A stretch of 64,000 nucleotides of DNA from Homarus americanus (lineage: Eukaryota; Arthropoda; Malacostraca; Decapoda; Nephropidae). The notes under the pieces were generated by a model. That model was not told the DNA's origin. It made no database searches and saw nothing but the letters and a program-made list of their open reading frames with translations. A program made the position numbers and the translations under genes. Below, piece after piece: positions 43,636 through 55,103 of this stretch (its first letter is position 1; every line of letters begins with the position of its first letter). The stretch covers positions 576,187-640,186 of the forward strand of contig NW_024748870.1 in the NCBI RefSeq assembly GCF_018991925.1, in the 5' to 3' direction.

Positions 43636-46600
43636 TGTGCATAACGGTGTCCCGACTCCTTTGCTGTCCTACAGACATTGTCAAGAGTTGGCCATCATCT
43701 CCCAGGACTTCCCCAAACCTATTCTTGAGGTAAGACACGCCAACAGGGTGCACGAAGGGAGCAGCAACTACCCTGCTGCCGCCCTACCCCTACCTCTTGC
43801 CAGTGACACCTCTCCTTCGGATGCTCGGAAGTACTTCCTGAAGGAATTCAGCGACGTTCTGGTGACCAAGTCCGCTCTGGAATCCAAGCCTCTCAAGAAG
43901 ATGGTAGGTCCCCCCATGAGGATCCACCTGAGGGACGACGCGAAGCCCTTCGCTATTTACACCCCTCGACTGGTTCCCCTGGCCTTCCGCGAGGCGGTCA
44001 AAAACGAGCTGGACTCCATGGTCGCCCAAGAAATTATTGCACCAACCGGCGATGAACCGTCTCCATGGTGTCACCCGATGGTTGTCGTCGCAAAACCTAA
44101 AGGTGGTGTTCGGATCACCACTGACCTCTCCAAGCTCAACAGCCAGGTGTCTCGTCCTGCGCACCCTTCTCCCACGCCCTTTGCAGCTATACGCAGTGTG
44201 AACCCGAAGGCGCGCTTCTTCACGACGATGGACGCCCTGTGTGGATACTGGCAGATAGAGCTTGCCGAAGAAGACCGACCACTCACAACTTTCATCACCC
44301 CGCATGGACGTTACAGTTATTGCCGTGGCCCCATGGGATTCGCCGCTACAGGAGACGCTTTCTGTCTTCGAGGTGATATGGCTCTACAAGGTCTGGCAAA
44401 CTGCGTGAAAGTGGTCGACGACATACTTCTGTACGACGAGGATTATATGGATCACCTCTGCCGTATCTACGAGGTACTCAACAGGTGCCGGAAGCACGGC
44501 ATTACCCTAAATGCCGACAAGTTTGTTCTGGCCAGCTCTTCAGTTGACTTTTGTGGGTACACCCTCTCAGGGAATGGTATCGCAGCTGACCCGGAAAAGG
44601 TCCGCGCCATCACGGATTTTCCCACCCCTGCTAACCTGACCGACTTGAGGTCCTTCATCGGTCTCGTCAACCAGTTAGCAGAGTTTTCGTCGGACATCTC
44701 CGCAGCTGCTCAACCACTTCGCCCCCTGATGAGCCCCAAGAGGACATTCCTGTGGACCCCCGACCACGACAAGGCCTTCCAGCAAGTGAAACAGGCCCTG
44801 TCTCGTCCACCTGTCCTCGCCACGTTTGACCCAGCCTTGCCGACAGTTCTGCAGACAGATGCCTCACGCTTGTATGGCGTGGGATACGCCCTACTGCAGG
44901 ATCATGGTGGAGGGCAGTTCCGGCTCGTCCAGTGTGGCTCGCGTTTCCTCTCTGACACTGAGACGCGCTACGCCACTATTGAGTTGGAGCTGTTGGCTGT
45001 GGTTTGGGCGATGTCCAAGTGCAGGTTTTACCTCATAGGCCTGCAACACTTTCACCTAGTGACCGACCATCGCCCGCTTGTCCCGATCCTCAACCACTAC
45101 ACGCTGGACGCCGTTGAGAACCCTCGCCTCCAGCGTCTGAAAGAGAAGCTCTCGGCGTACATCTTCACAGCAGTGTGGCGTGCTGGTAAGGAGCTCTGCA
45201 TCCCTGATGCCTTATCCCGCTCTCCTGTCAGCCGCCCTACTCCAGAAGACCATGTGCTCGACGCCGACCTCGCTCTTTCCGTCAGGACTGTGGTCACTCT
45301 CCATGCCGTCCAATCCCTTCGTTCGGACCTGTCACCAGATGACGACAAGGCAATGGAGGACCTTCGAACAGCGGCCCGAGATGACCCTTCCTACGTCCGA
45401 CTTGTCGAGTGTGTGAGGAATGGATTTCCTAGCAACCGCTACGATCTTCACAACACCCTGCTCCCGTATTGGAAACTCCGCGATGAACTTTACTGCGACG
45501 GAGACCTTGTTCTGTACGGAGCACGTGTAGTTGTCCCTGCTGCATTACGTCCCCACGCCTTGGCTCGCCTTCACGACAGCCACCGTGGAGCTGAGGCCAC
45601 CAAACGACGTGCACGACAGACTGTGTTCTGGCCCGGCATCAACTCCGACATCTCCAATGTTGTCCGTGCGTGTGAGCCCTGCCAAGTATTACAACCCAGC
45701 CAGCAGCAGGAACCCTTCATGAGTGACGACAACCCCACCCGCCCCTTTGAGTCTGTGTCGGCCGACTTTTTCTGTGTGTCAGGAAAGTCCTTCCTTGTTA
45801 TCGTCGACCGTCTCTCTGGTTGGCCGGTTGTCATCAAGTGCGGTAATGACACGACGTCTGCCGCCACCATCAGCAAGTTCCGCCACTACTTCCGTGACGT
45901 GGGCGTTCCTGTACGCCTGCGAACCGACGGAGGGCCTCAGTTCACAAGCCGGGACTTTGCCGTGTTCCTCGACCGATGGGGAGTCCGGCATGTGTTGTCA
46001 TCGCCCCATTACCCGCAGTCCAACGGCCACGCTGAGGCTGCTGTCAAATCCTTGAAGCACCTCATCCTTAAGGTGGCCCCTTCTGGGAATATTGACTGCG
46101 AGGCCTTCGACCGGGGTCTTCTTGAACTCCGCAACACACCTAACTACACCGGACGCTCCCCTGCCCAGGTTTTGTATGGACGCCCCCTTCGTTCTTGTGT
46201 CCCTGCTCACCCTCAATCCTTCTCCAAGGAGTGGCAGGCCAAGACAGAGGATTGTGATCGCCGAGCCGCCGAACGTGTTCAGGACGTCGTCGCCCGCTAC
46301 AACGACCACGCCAGTTCTCTCCCCAGGTTGAGTGTCGGCACCCAAGTCCGTGTTCAGGACCCGACCTCCCTACGTTGGGACAAAGTAGGCGTAGTCATGG
46401 GTCTCGGCAGGTCACGGGACTACCAGGTGCGGTTACCCAGTGGTCGTGTGTGGTGGAGGAACCGCCGTTTTCTCCGCCCCGTAACAATGCCTTCTGCTGA
46501 CCCCGCCACCAGTGTTGAGTCCCATACCCTTCCCAGTGATGAAGTCCCTCGACGCTCAGAACGGATCAGAAGGTCCGCTCAAGACTTTTGCTATGAGCTG

Positions 46601-46708
46601 TATAGGGGAGGAGGTGTATGTATATTATGTATGCTGGATTATGTATTATGTATGTATATTATGTATGTGCTCCATTTATATTTATTCAGCCCTAGCCCCA
46701 GCGTGTAG
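43496..46708 (+). pseudogene. Gypsy-2 pol: RT, RNase H and integrase, protease active site deleted
   Basis: An open frame of 1070 codons, in frame with pol from about 43530. RT has KVVDDILLY near residue 306. RNase H has LQTDASRLYG near 452, then IELELL and TDHRPL. Integrase has HDSHRG near 692, then CEPC, a D-D-E core (VDRLSG, RTDGGPQF, NGHAEAAVK) and a GPY/F-like end with VWWRNRRFLRP. The frame runs ~30 codons into the 3' LTR before stopping. Loss of the DTGA protease motif and the gag-pol frame break make this copy unable to mature its own polyprotein, but its RT domain is intact. Confidence 0.9.
46604..46614 (+). other. Gypsy-2 polypurine tract
   Basis: AGGGGAGGAGG lies immediately before the 3' LTR. 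Confidence 0.85.
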
Positions 46709-46943
46709 CAATGTTATTACCATATCCACGGCAATTAATCGGCCTGGCGGCGTATGGAAGCTGCTAATGTATCTGCCATACGTCGTCTATGGTAGTTGAC
46801 CAGGACAGCCTAGCCTTTGGGGAGCAGTGCTATCCACCTCTGTGTACATACTCTTATCCAGTAAACCGAACCTACAAAACTATACAGGTGTTTGTGTTCT
46901 CTCCTGTATATAGAACTTATTACCCAGAACATCTAACAGTCAC
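46615..46943 (+). repeat. Gypsy-2 3' LTR (324 bp) and right TSD
   Basis: TGTATGTATATT to CATCTAACA at 46938, followed by GTCAC (46939-46943). With the left copy this gives an element of 5720 bp. Confidence 0.95.
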
Positions 46944-47109
46944 TGCACCGTAGGTTTAGAGGATAGATGATCCTGTGGTCACTTCCCAGAGCCAAGTGCT
47001 CTCTCCTCGAATTGGAGCTCACAAAGAAGACTTGGAGGAAGTGACGCAACAACCAGGATATGGAGAAGGGAAACCCCGGAGTGTTAACTAAGACGAGTCA
47101 TACTCGTGT

Positions 47110-47220
47110 CTCGTCCCTAGATGGCGTTGCTCGTGGTGCTGGGTAGGTAGATCAGGACAATAGATGGCGTGGTTCGTAGTGCTGGGTAGGTGGATCATGA
47201 CAATTGGTGACGGGGTTCGT
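47110..47220. repeat. ~58-bp duplication
   Basis: AGATGGCGTTGCTCGTGG and AGATGGCGTGGTTCGTAG each start a near-identical unit with GTGCTGGGTAGGTRGATCA. 46944-47110 is otherwise unassigned. Confidence 0.7.
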
Positions 47221-47248
47221 AACAGTATAAATATTATAAAGGGGCTTA

Positions 47249-47497
47249 CTAAAGCCTAAGGAAGGAAGGATGTTCCTTAAACACATAATCAATATTATTT
47301 ACAAAATATCTGGCCAGTATTGGGAGGATCATCGTGTCTCCGTCAGGGGGTCGTGGAGTGGTGGTCCAGCAGGCGTCACGGAAGCGTTGTGTGTGGGGAC
47401 ATCTTAGGAGGTAGTGAATAAGGGTGCGGCTGTCGGGTCTTCTGCATAACGCACAAGAGCGTTGCTCATGGGATGTGGGGTCTGGAACTACAGTCAA
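47249..47497 (-). pseudogene. C-terminal zinc-binding end of a LINE RT
   Basis: An 82-codon minus frame with CALCRRPDSRTLIHYLLRCP, the CX2C-H-C pattern found after the RT domain in many APE-type LINEs. It ends ~40 residues later at a stop. Only the extreme 3' end is present. 47500-47775 has no gene. Confidence 0.65.
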
Positions 47498-47777
47498 GAC
47501 TAAGTTATAGGCTTAATAAAGGCGCCTCAGCAAAGAACATTTTTTTTATCGCTTTATTTATAATTTCTTTAAAGTTGTGAGTTATAAGAGGCGAAACTCA
47601 ACAGGTGATAGGCGCTAACAACCCTGGAAACTCAGATCTAGTGAATGGCTCTTGTAAACAACTCTGAGGGCGGCTATTGGTAAACTCCCCGGTTACTGCA
47701 CGGGGCTCTCTGCTTAGTAAGATTCTTGTGACGTTAACTAAATAAGATTTAAATTGGCGTCCAGTATTAAAGGGGAC

Positions 47778-47972
47778 TAGGGACAGCTGGTATTAGGGAT
47801 AGTGCTCAAGGGACAGCTGGTATTAGGGATAGTGCTCATGGGACAGCTGGTATTAGGGATAGTGCTCAAGGGACAGCTGGTATTAGGGATAGTGCTCAAG
47901 GTACAGCTGGTATGAGGGATAGTGCTCAAGGGACAGCTGGTATTAGGGATAGTGCTCAAGGGACAGCGAAGG
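47778..47972. repeat. 30-bp minisatellite, about six units
   Basis: Units of GGACAGCTGGTATTAGGGAT plus AGTGCTCAAG. The period gives an open minus frame that is not a gene. Confidence 0.95.
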
Positions 47973-48033
47973 GAATAGACAGACAGACACTGACAGACGA
48001 GATACAAAATATAGGAAGAGACAGAATAAAGAG

Positions 48034-48096
48034 AGAGAGAGAGAGAGAGAGGTGACACATTCATTAACTGGTGAAAACTCAGGGGGTCTCTCTCTA

Positions 48097-48128
<32 letters not shown>

Positions 48129-48130
48129 AT
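48034..48130. repeat. (GA)n and (CT)n arms, inverted simple repeat
   Basis: (GA)n at 48032-48050 faces (CT)n at 48087-48128 across ~37 bp, so the two arms can pair. Confidence 0.85.
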
Positions 48131-48149
48131 TTCATTGATTAACTTGATC

Positions 48150-48650
48150 CATAGTGGAGTGAGGTGAGGACAGGTCGTAGGGTGGAGGGCAGGTCGTAGG
48201 ATGGAGGGCAGGTCGTAGGATGGAGGACAGGTCGTAGGATGGAGGGCAGGTCGTAGAGTGGATGACTGGTCGTACAGGATAGAACGACAGCATTCAAGAA
48301 GTAGGGGGTGGGCAGGCCGTAGGGTGGAGGGCAGGTCGTAGGATGGAGGGCAGGTCGTAGAATGGAGGGCAGATCATAGGATGGAGAGTAGGTCGTAGAG
48401 TGGAGGGAAGGTCGTAGGATGAAGGGCAGGTCATAAGATGGAGGGCAGGTCGTAGGGTGAAGGGCAGTTCGTAGGATGGAGGGCAGGTCGTAGAGTGGAT
48501 GGCAGGTCGTAGGGTGGAGGGTAAGTCGTAGGGTGGAGGATAGGTCGTACAGGATAGATGGAGAATACTCAAAAAGCAGGTAGTAGGGTGGAGGGCAGAT
48601 CGTAGGATGGAGGGCAGGTCGTAGGGTGGAGGCAGGTCGAAAGTCAGGAA
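48150..48650. repeat. 19-bp minisatellite (GTAGGATGGAGGGCAGGTC)
   Basis: About 24 units in two blocks, each block ended by a related GTCGTACAGGATAGA segment. The open minus frame is a by-product. Confidence 0.9.
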
Positions 48651-48779
48651 TAGGGACGACCTGTTATAGAGAACTCAGTATCACAGCAGCTCTTCTCGTT
48701 ATTCCTTTACGTGGGTACATAAGTCTTCTCGTGGTCAATGTTGATCCTCAGCCTGTCTGTATGAGTGTGTTTGTATGTT

Positions 48780-48780
<1 letters not shown>

Positions 48781-48816
<36 letters not shown>

Positions 48817-49005
48817 GGGGGGGAACAGTGATCACTGTGACAGGTGCTCCACAGTAAAAGTTTCCCTCGACACTTCTCCCCCTGTGGAACGCCAAACACC
48901 AGTTGGGAAATCATGAAATATGAGACCTAACCAAACCTAGCCTAGCCAAACCTAATCTAACCTAACCTAGCCTAACCTAACCTAACCTAACCAAACGTAA
49001 CCTAA
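48781..49005. repeat. (TG)n and interstitial (TAACC)n
   Basis: (TG)n at 48784-48815, and CCTAACCTAACC-type units with AACCAAACC variants at 48925-49005. This ends 6 bp from the Gypsy-3 target site. Confidence 0.9.
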
Positions 49006-49010
49006 TGGTG

Positions 49011-49015
49011 ATGGG
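49011..49015. other. Target-site duplication ATGGG of Gypsy-3 (left)
   Basis: Repeated exactly at 55099-55103. Confidence 0.95.
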
Positions 49016-49438
49016 TGTATAGATATGTACATACCAAGATATGTGAACACGCCTGACGCCAGGACTCTGTTACCATTCATTGTACCATTTATTCACATGT
49101 CTGTATTACTACATATTATTATAGCATGTCTGATATCTATGCTTATGTCTAATGCCTATGTCCATTTACTATGTCCCGATGTACTATGTCTGTACCGCGC
49201 TAGTCGAGTAATTAGAAGACCTCATTTATTGTCCTAGTAATGTCTAGCAACTCTCCTTGCCTAGCTAGCTAATTTCCCTCAGATCGGCTTCGGCCTGCCT
49301 ACGACGAGGAGTTCCTTGTGCTGGCTCCTGTTCCTGTACCGGTTGGCTATCACGCCAAGTCTTGTACCACTTGTTGAATATATCTACTGCTCGTGCCCTG
49401 GAGTTTCAAGAACCTTGTCTAGGATTACATCCACTACA
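49016..49438 (+). repeat. Gypsy-3 5' LTR (423 bp)
   Basis: TGTATAGATATG to CCACTACA, followed by TGGCGCAGTTTG at 49439. It pairs with 54682-55098. Confidence 0.95.
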
Positions 49439-49934
49439 TGGCGCAGTTTGAGTAGCTCCAACACGACAGTTTACAAGCCTCAAGAGCCGGCCCCGTCTGT
49501 TTCCCGCCCAGAAGATATACTCCACAGTGCCCCTGGATTTAAAGTGCTTTGTGACCTTGTGAAGTGCCCTAAGTGAAGTGCAGTGCCTTTCATGTCTCTT
49601 TGCTATGTTTCTGCGGCCCTACAGGTAGCAGAAACGCCTTCAGCCCAGTTTCCAAGACAGCACTTCCGGCATACCTCCTCCATCTACGCCGGCCCACAGG
49701 CCACTGCCTGCGTCCCCCTTCGACTGAGCCACCGCCGCCAGCTCGCCCGCGCGCGGAGGAATACAGGGACCAGCACCGCCAGCCGCCAGCCGCCTCCTCT
49801 CACTTCACAAATATTACAGTCAGTACTCTTTTACTTGCCCGCCAGTTCCTGCACTTAAGCAAGTCCATTGACGAAAACATAGCACTTCACCTTATTCTCC
49901 TTGTCTTTCCCATCGCAACCATACCAAACACGAG

Positions 49935-50400
49935 ATGTCTGACCACGACGATTTGCCGGGAAATTTAGATGAGGATTATGAGGTAGACGAAGCCTCACAG
50001 ACCCCCCCACCCCCCCTCACGCCTCACACGCCGGGCGCGCCAAATTCAAAGGATGGGAGCCAGGATATACGTCGGTTAATCCACTTCCTACAAGTTTCTC
50101 AAGAGAAGGAAGCCCAAAGACGTCAATTAGAGGAGGAAAAACGACGTCAAGAGGAATGGTCAAGACGTCAAGAGGAATTGTCAAGACAGTCAGAGGCATC
50201 AGCTTACCGCCTTCAACTTCAACAACAACACCAAGCTGATAACCACAAACTCCTGCGACTATTGGAATTGCTGGCAACGAGGACGACTTCACCAGCTGCC
50301 ACAACCAATTCGCCAGCTTCAGCCTCTTCATCTATCCTTCAGACAACGCCCCCTCACACGTCACCTATCCCCTTGGGTATACCTCAGTGCCCTCTCAACC
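49935..50400 (+). pseudogene. Gypsy-3 gag N-terminal part, separated by a frameshift
   Basis: An ATG at 49935 starts an acidic, Pro-rich segment followed by a Gln/Glu/Arg-rich helical stretch (EEKRRQEEWSRRQEELSRQ). By comparison with the unbroken Gypsy-1 frame, it should continue into the frame of 50387-54688. A single frame change between about 50300 and 50450 separates them. Sequence after that in this frame (to 50621) is out of frame. Confidence 0.8.
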
Positions 50401-53400
50401 ACCTGCTCCAGTCTCAACTCTCGTCGACCTCTCCGTGCCTCCTCCACCGCCTGCCGTCTCGAGTACACCCCTGCACAGCAAGTCTTCAGTTCCCAGTCCC
50501 CCACCTCTTCAACCTGATGCAACATATCAAGTATACCGTCAATGGCGACGTCGTTTCGAAGACTTTGCTGTCATGTCTGACCTCAACCGAATGCCCCCTC
50601 ATAAACAACTCATCCAATTAAGATCGTGCATTTCCCTCGATGTTCAACGCCTCCTAGAGCACACGCTAGCCATCCCCCCTGACTCCCCCAGGTCAGTGAC
50701 AGAGGTTTTAAACGCCTTGCAGAGTCATTTCCGTGGCCTCCGCAATGAAGCTCTGCGTCGTAGGGAACTGCTATCCTGCAAACAAGCTTCTGGGGAATCA
50801 TTCTCAGACTTCTATGCACGACTTAAGGACCTAACAGCCGAGGTGGACCTATGTACAGGCGATCCTGTAACCTGTGCTGAGATCCAGCTCAAGATGATCT
50901 TGCTGATGGGTGTACGTGACGAGGACCTGCTTCAGAAACTCCTCACTCTCGACGCCGCCTCTTCCCTCACCGACTTCGTCACCTGTTGCAGGTCGTATGA
51001 GGCCACAAGAGAGGCTGCCTCAGCTATACACTCATCGCCATCTCAAGTCCACGCCGTCTCCACCTACAAGAGGAATCAACGCCAGATGCAGACGGCGTCC
51101 TCTCCACAGCCCCCGTCACAGTCACCAGTGTTTTCTCCCGAATCCTGCAGAAGCTGTCAGCGCCAGCACGGTCCAGGAAAGTGCCCTGCGGCTGATAGTA
51201 CATGTCGAAACTGCGGGTTTCAAGGCCATTGGCCCCGCACAAGTCGATGTCCTGCCAACAAGGCCTCATGCAACGCTTGCAACAAGCAAGGACACTTCGC
51301 CAAGTGTTGCAGGTCCACCAAGAAGCCTCCATCTCCAGGTCAAAACGTCTCTTCACAGCCCGACAGAACGTCCACACCACCGTCTCCCAAGAACAACAAA
51401 GGATGCCGACGCGTGGATGATACCTCGAGTGACAGGTCCCCCAAGCCCGTCAATGTTCGTCTGTCCTACGGTACCAACTCTTCCAACCTCCTGATGATAC
51501 CTGACACGGGCGCGGACATCACGGTGATTGGACCAACACACCTGGACGCCCTCAACATTCCCAGGAGTAGCCTGTCACCCACAGCCATGAACGACGTGCT
51601 CACAGCGGACGGGTCCCCGATGGCTCCACCTTTGGGTTGCTTCAAGGCAACACTACAGCTCGGTCCCAAGTCTTGCCTTGCCACAGTCCACGTCCATGAG
51701 GGCATCCAAACCCCTCTCTTGTCATGTGGCCATTGTCAGGACTTGGCCATCGTCTCATCCGAGTTCCCAAAGCCCATCCTCGCCGTGACACACCTCAACA
51801 GGTGTGCAGAGATACCTGTTTCAGCCATGACCACACCTGCTGCCGCCCGGGAGTTCTTTTTTCGTCAGTTCAGCGACGTCCTTGTCTCCAAGCCCGACCT
51901 CCAGAAGACGCCGCTCAAGAAGATGACAGGCCCCCCGATGAGAATCCACCTCAAGCCTGGCGCGACGCCTTTCGCCATCCACACACCCAGGCCTATCCCC
52001 TTTGCCATACGGGACAAGGTGAAGGCGGAGCTCGATTCTCTGGTGCAGCAGGGGATCATCAGACACGCCGGTGAGGAGCCCTCCGAGTGGTGCCACCCTA
52101 TGGTCTTGGCACCCAAGCCTGTAGGTGTTCGCATCACAGTGGACCTCACCCATCTCAACTCGCAGGTCTCCCGTCCCGCCCATCCATCGCCTACGCCCAT
52201 CCAAGCAGTCCGCAGCGTCACCCCGTCTGCAAAGTTCTTTACCACGGCGGATGCACTACATGGGTACTGGCAAGTCGACCTGGCGGAAGAAGATCGCCAC
52301 CTCACTACATTCATCACGCCCTACGGCCGCTTCCAACACTGCCGCGGACCCATGGGCTTCGCAGCAACGGGGGATGCGTACTGCCTCCGTGGGGATATGG
52401 CTCTGCAGGGTGTCACCAACTGCGTGAAGGTCGTAGATGACATCCTGCTCTTCGACGATGATCTCCCGGCCCACTTGAACCGAGTTCATCTGATGCTCAC
52501 AAGATGTCGTGCCCATGGTATCACCCTGAACAAAGATAAATTTGTGGTCGCCGCCCCCCAAGTTAACTACTGCGGCTACAACATCTCGCCAGAGGGGATC
52601 TCAGCTGATGAGGAGAAGGTCAAGGCCATCAGGGACTTCCCTACTCCAGCGAACCTGACCGACCTTCGCTCATTTATGGGCCTGGTAAATCAGCTGGCCG
52701 ACTTCTCCCCTAAAATCGCCACATCAGCCCAACCTCTACGCCCCCTCATGAGCCCCAAGCGCTCTTTCCTCTGGACTCCTGACCACGACCTAGCGTTCAG
52801 GAATGTTAAGAAGGCGTTGCTGTCACCACCAGTCCTGGCACCCTTCGACCCGTCCTTACCAGTGGTCCTCCAGACCGACGCCTCCCGTCTATACGGCCTC
52901 GGATATGCCCTCCTTCAAGACCACGGCCAGGGTAGACTGCGCTTAGTTCAGTGTGGCTCCAGGTTTTTGACGGACACGGAGACCAGATACGCCACCATCG
53001 AACTAGAGATGCTGGCAGTCGCCTGGGCTATGGCCAAGTGCCGCCTTTACCTGTTCGGCCTTGGGCATTTCACCCTCATGACGGACCATCGCCCGCTCAT
53101 ACCCATCCTCAATCACTACACGTTGGACGCCATCGAAAATCCTCGCCTCCAACGTCTCAAAGAGAAGACCGCCCCTTACGTCTTTACAGCTGTGTGGCGC
53201 GCCGGGAAGCTTCTGTGCATACCAGACGCCCTCTCCCGAGCCCCTGTTAGTCGCCCCACACCTGAAGATGAAGTCGACTGTACCACGGCCGCGGCTCACG
53301 TTCGGTCTTTAGTGACACACACAGCCACCTCTCTTGCTGACAAGACGACGACGACGCCCCCCATCGAAGACGATAGGACTCTCCAGGAGCTTCGCATCGC

Positions 53401-54688
53401 CGCCGCTCAAGACCCGGCATACGTCCAACTCCTCGACTACGTCTCCGCTGGATTCCCCACCAACCGCTACGACATTCACGCCTCCACCCTCCCCTTCTGG
53501 AAGCTAAGGGATAGCCTCTATGCGGACGGAGAGCTGGTGTTGTACGGCCCCAGGATCGTCGTTCCCGCTGCCCTCCGCCGGCGCACCTTATCCCGCCTCC
53601 ATGACAGCCACCGCGGCGTTGAAGCCACCAGGCGCAGAGCCCGTCAGACCGTCTTCTGGCCTGGTATTGACGCCGATATTAAGAGCACGGTTGAGGCCTG
53701 TGAGCCTTGCCAGCAACTCCAGCCCAGCCAGCAACAAGAGCCGTACCTGTGCAATGACCTCCCAAAGCGTCCCTTTGAGTCCGTGTCCGCCGACTTCTTT
53801 AATGTGGCCGGAAAGTCTTTCCTGGTGGTCGCCGACAGGCTCTCTGGATGGCCCGTGGTAGTTCCCTGTGGTCGGGACACCACCTCTTCCAGGGTCATCC
53901 GGATGTTTTGTTGCTTCTTCCGGGAAGTCGGAGTGCCTCTCCGCCTCCGAACCGACGGTGGGCCCCCGTTCAATAGCCACGAGTTCAAGAGCTTCGCCGA
54001 ACGCTGGGGCGTCCACCACATCGTCACCTCCCCTCATTACCCGCAGGCGAATGGCCACGCCGAGGCAGCGGTAAAGTCCGTAAAATACCTCATCCTCAAG
54101 ACAGCACCGACGGGGAACCTGGACTGCGAGGAGTTCGACAGGGGCCTACTGGAACTCCGTAACACCCCTACCCCTGCCGGACGCTCTCCTGCCCAGGTGT
54201 TGTATGGCCGCCCCCTTCGTACTTGTGTGCCTGCCCACCCCCAGTCCTTCTTAGATGAATGGCAGATCAAGGCGGACGAGTGTGACCGCCGTGAGGCTGC
54301 CCGGATGGCCCAAGTGACAAGCCACTATGACGCCCAAGCCCGCCCCCTTCCCAGGTTGGCCGTCGGCCAGCAAGTACGAATCCAGGACCCGACGTCACAC
54401 CGCTGGGACAAGGTCGGGGTCGTCATGGGCCGTGGCGAGTCTCGTTCGTACCAAGTCCGCCTCCCCAGTGGTCGTGTGTGGTGGCGAAACAGACGCCACC
54501 TCCGCCCAGTGCCATCCTCTAGTGACGAACCTTCCTCCCCGTCCCCTGTGTCCCCTTGCCCAGACCAGGAACGAAGGTCGTCAGTTGATCCTCCCATTGT
54601 CCCTCGCCGCTCCCCCCGACTCATGGAAAAAGAGTCCGTAGCCGCTCGAGATTGCACTACGAGCGTAAAGGGGGAGGGAGGTGTATAG
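50387..54688 (+). CDS. Gypsy-3 Gag-Pol polyprotein (capsid to integrase), almost complete
   Basis: A 1433-codon open frame; the GTG at 50387 is only the first start-like codon after the frameshift. In order it has a Gag capsid-like region (~45-210) and three knuckles (CRSCQRQHG, CRNCGFQGHW, CNACNKQGHFAKCC, ~255-310). Protease IPDTGADITVIG lies near 371 and RT KVVDDILLF near 681. RNase H LQTDASRLYG lies near 829, with IELEML and TDHRPL. Integrase HDSHRG...CEPC lies near 1071, then ADRLSG, RTDGG and NGHAEAAVK, and a GPY/F-like end VWWRNRRHLRP. RTDGGPPF replaces the usual RTDGGPQF next to the second catalytic Asp. The stop TAG lies within the first bases of the 3' LTR. Gag, protease and pol are in one frame, so no programmed frameshift is needed. 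Confidence 0.92.
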   Translation: MPSQPPAPVSTLVDLSVPPPPPAVSSTPLHSKSSVPSPPPLQPDATYQVYRQWRRRFEDFAVMSDLNRMPPHKQLIQLRSCISLDVQRLLEHTLAIPPDSPRSVTEVLNALQSHFRGLRNEALRRRELLSCKQASGESFSDFYARLKDLTAEVDLCTGDPVTCAEIQLKMILLMGVRDEDLLQKLLTLDAASSLTDFVTCCRSYEATREAASAIHSSPSQVHAVSTYKRNQRQMQTASSPQPPSQSPVFSPESCRSCQRQHGPGKCPAADSTCRNCGFQGHWPRTSRCPANKASCNACNKQGHFAKCCRSTKKPPSPGQNVSSQPDRTSTPPSPKNNKGCRRVDDTSSDRSPKPVNVRLSYGTNSSNLLMIPDTGADITVIGPTHLDALNIPRSSLSPTAMNDVLTADGSPMAPPLGCFKATLQLGPKSCLATVHVHEGIQTPLLSCGHCQDLAIVSSEFPKPILAVTHLNRCAEIPVSAMTTPAAAREFFFRQFSDVLVSKPDLQKTPLKKMTGPPMRIHLKPGATPFAIHTPRPIPFAIRDKVKAELDSLVQQGIIRHAGEEPSEWCHPMVLAPKPVGVRITVDLTHLNSQVSRPAHPSPTPIQAVRSVTPSAKFFTTADALHGYWQVDLAEEDRHLTTFITPYGRFQHCRGPMGFAATGDAYCLRGDMALQGVTNCVKVVDDILLFDDDLPAHLNRVHLMLTRCRAHGITLNKDKFVVAAPQVNYCGYNISPEGISADEEKVKAIRDFPTPANLTDLRSFMGLVNQLADFSPKIATSAQPLRPLMSPKRSFLWTPDHDLAFRNVKKALLSPPVLAPFDPSLPVVLQTDASRLYGLGYALLQDHGQGRLRLVQCGSRFLTDTETRYATIELEMLAVAWAMAKCRLYLFGLGHFTLMTDHRPLIPILNHYTLDAIENPRLQRLKEKTAPYVFTAVWRAGKLLCIPDALSRAPVSRPTPEDEVDCTTAAAHVRSLVTHTATSLADKTTTTPPIEDDRTLQELRIAAAQDPAYVQLLDYVSAGFPTNRYDIHASTLPFWKLRDSLYADGELVLYGPRIVVPAALRRRTLSRLHDSHRGVEATRRRARQTVFWPGIDADIKSTVEACEPCQQLQPSQQQEPYLCNDLPKRPFESVSADFFNVAGKSFLVVADRLSGWPVVVPCGRDTTSSRVIRMFCCFFREVGVPLRLRTDGGPPFNSHEFKSFAERWGVHHIVTSPHYPQANGHAEAAVKSVKYLILKTAPTGNLDCEEFDRGLLELRNTPTPAGRSPAQVLYGRPLRTCVPAHPQSFLDEWQIKADECDRREAARMAQVTSHYDAQARPLPRLAVGQQVRIQDPTSHRWDKVGVVMGRGESRSYQVRLPSGRVWWRNRRHLRPVPSSSDEPSSPSPVSPCPDQERRSSVDPPIVPRRSPRLMEKESVAARDCTTSVKGEGGV
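54667..54681 (+). other. Gypsy-3 polypurine tract
   Basis: AAAGGGGGAGGGAGG directly precedes the 3' LTR. Confidence 0.9.
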
Positions 54689-55103
54689 ATATGTAAATAC
54701 CAAGATATGTGAACACGCCTGACGCCAAGACTCTGTTACCATTCATTGTACCATTTATTCACATGTCTGTATTACTACATATTATTATAGCATGTCTGAT
54801 ATCTATGCTTATGTCTAATGCCTATGTTCACTTACTATGTCCCGATATACTATGTCTGTACCGCGCTAGTCGAGTAACTAGAAGACCTCATTTATTGTCC
54901 TAGTAATGTCTAGCAACTCCCCTTGCCTAGCCAGTTAACTTCCCTCAGATCGGCCTCGGCCTACCTACGGTCCGGGGTCCCTTGTGCTGGCTTCTGTATC
55001 GGTCGGCTATCCCGCCAAGTCTTGTACTACTTTTTGAATATATCTACTGCTCGTGCTCTGGAGTTTGAAGAACCTTGTCTAGGATTACAGCCACTACAAT
55101 GGG
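54682..55103 (+). repeat. Gypsy-3 3' LTR (417 bp) and right TSD
   Basis: TGTATAGATATG to CCACTACA at 55098, then ATGGG (55099-55103). The whole element is 6083 bp. Confidence 0.95.

Noticed and set aside
49025..49237. 70-codon frame repeated at 54709-54903
   Set aside because: It is the same stretch in both LTRs of Gypsy-3 and therefore LTR sequence, not a gene.
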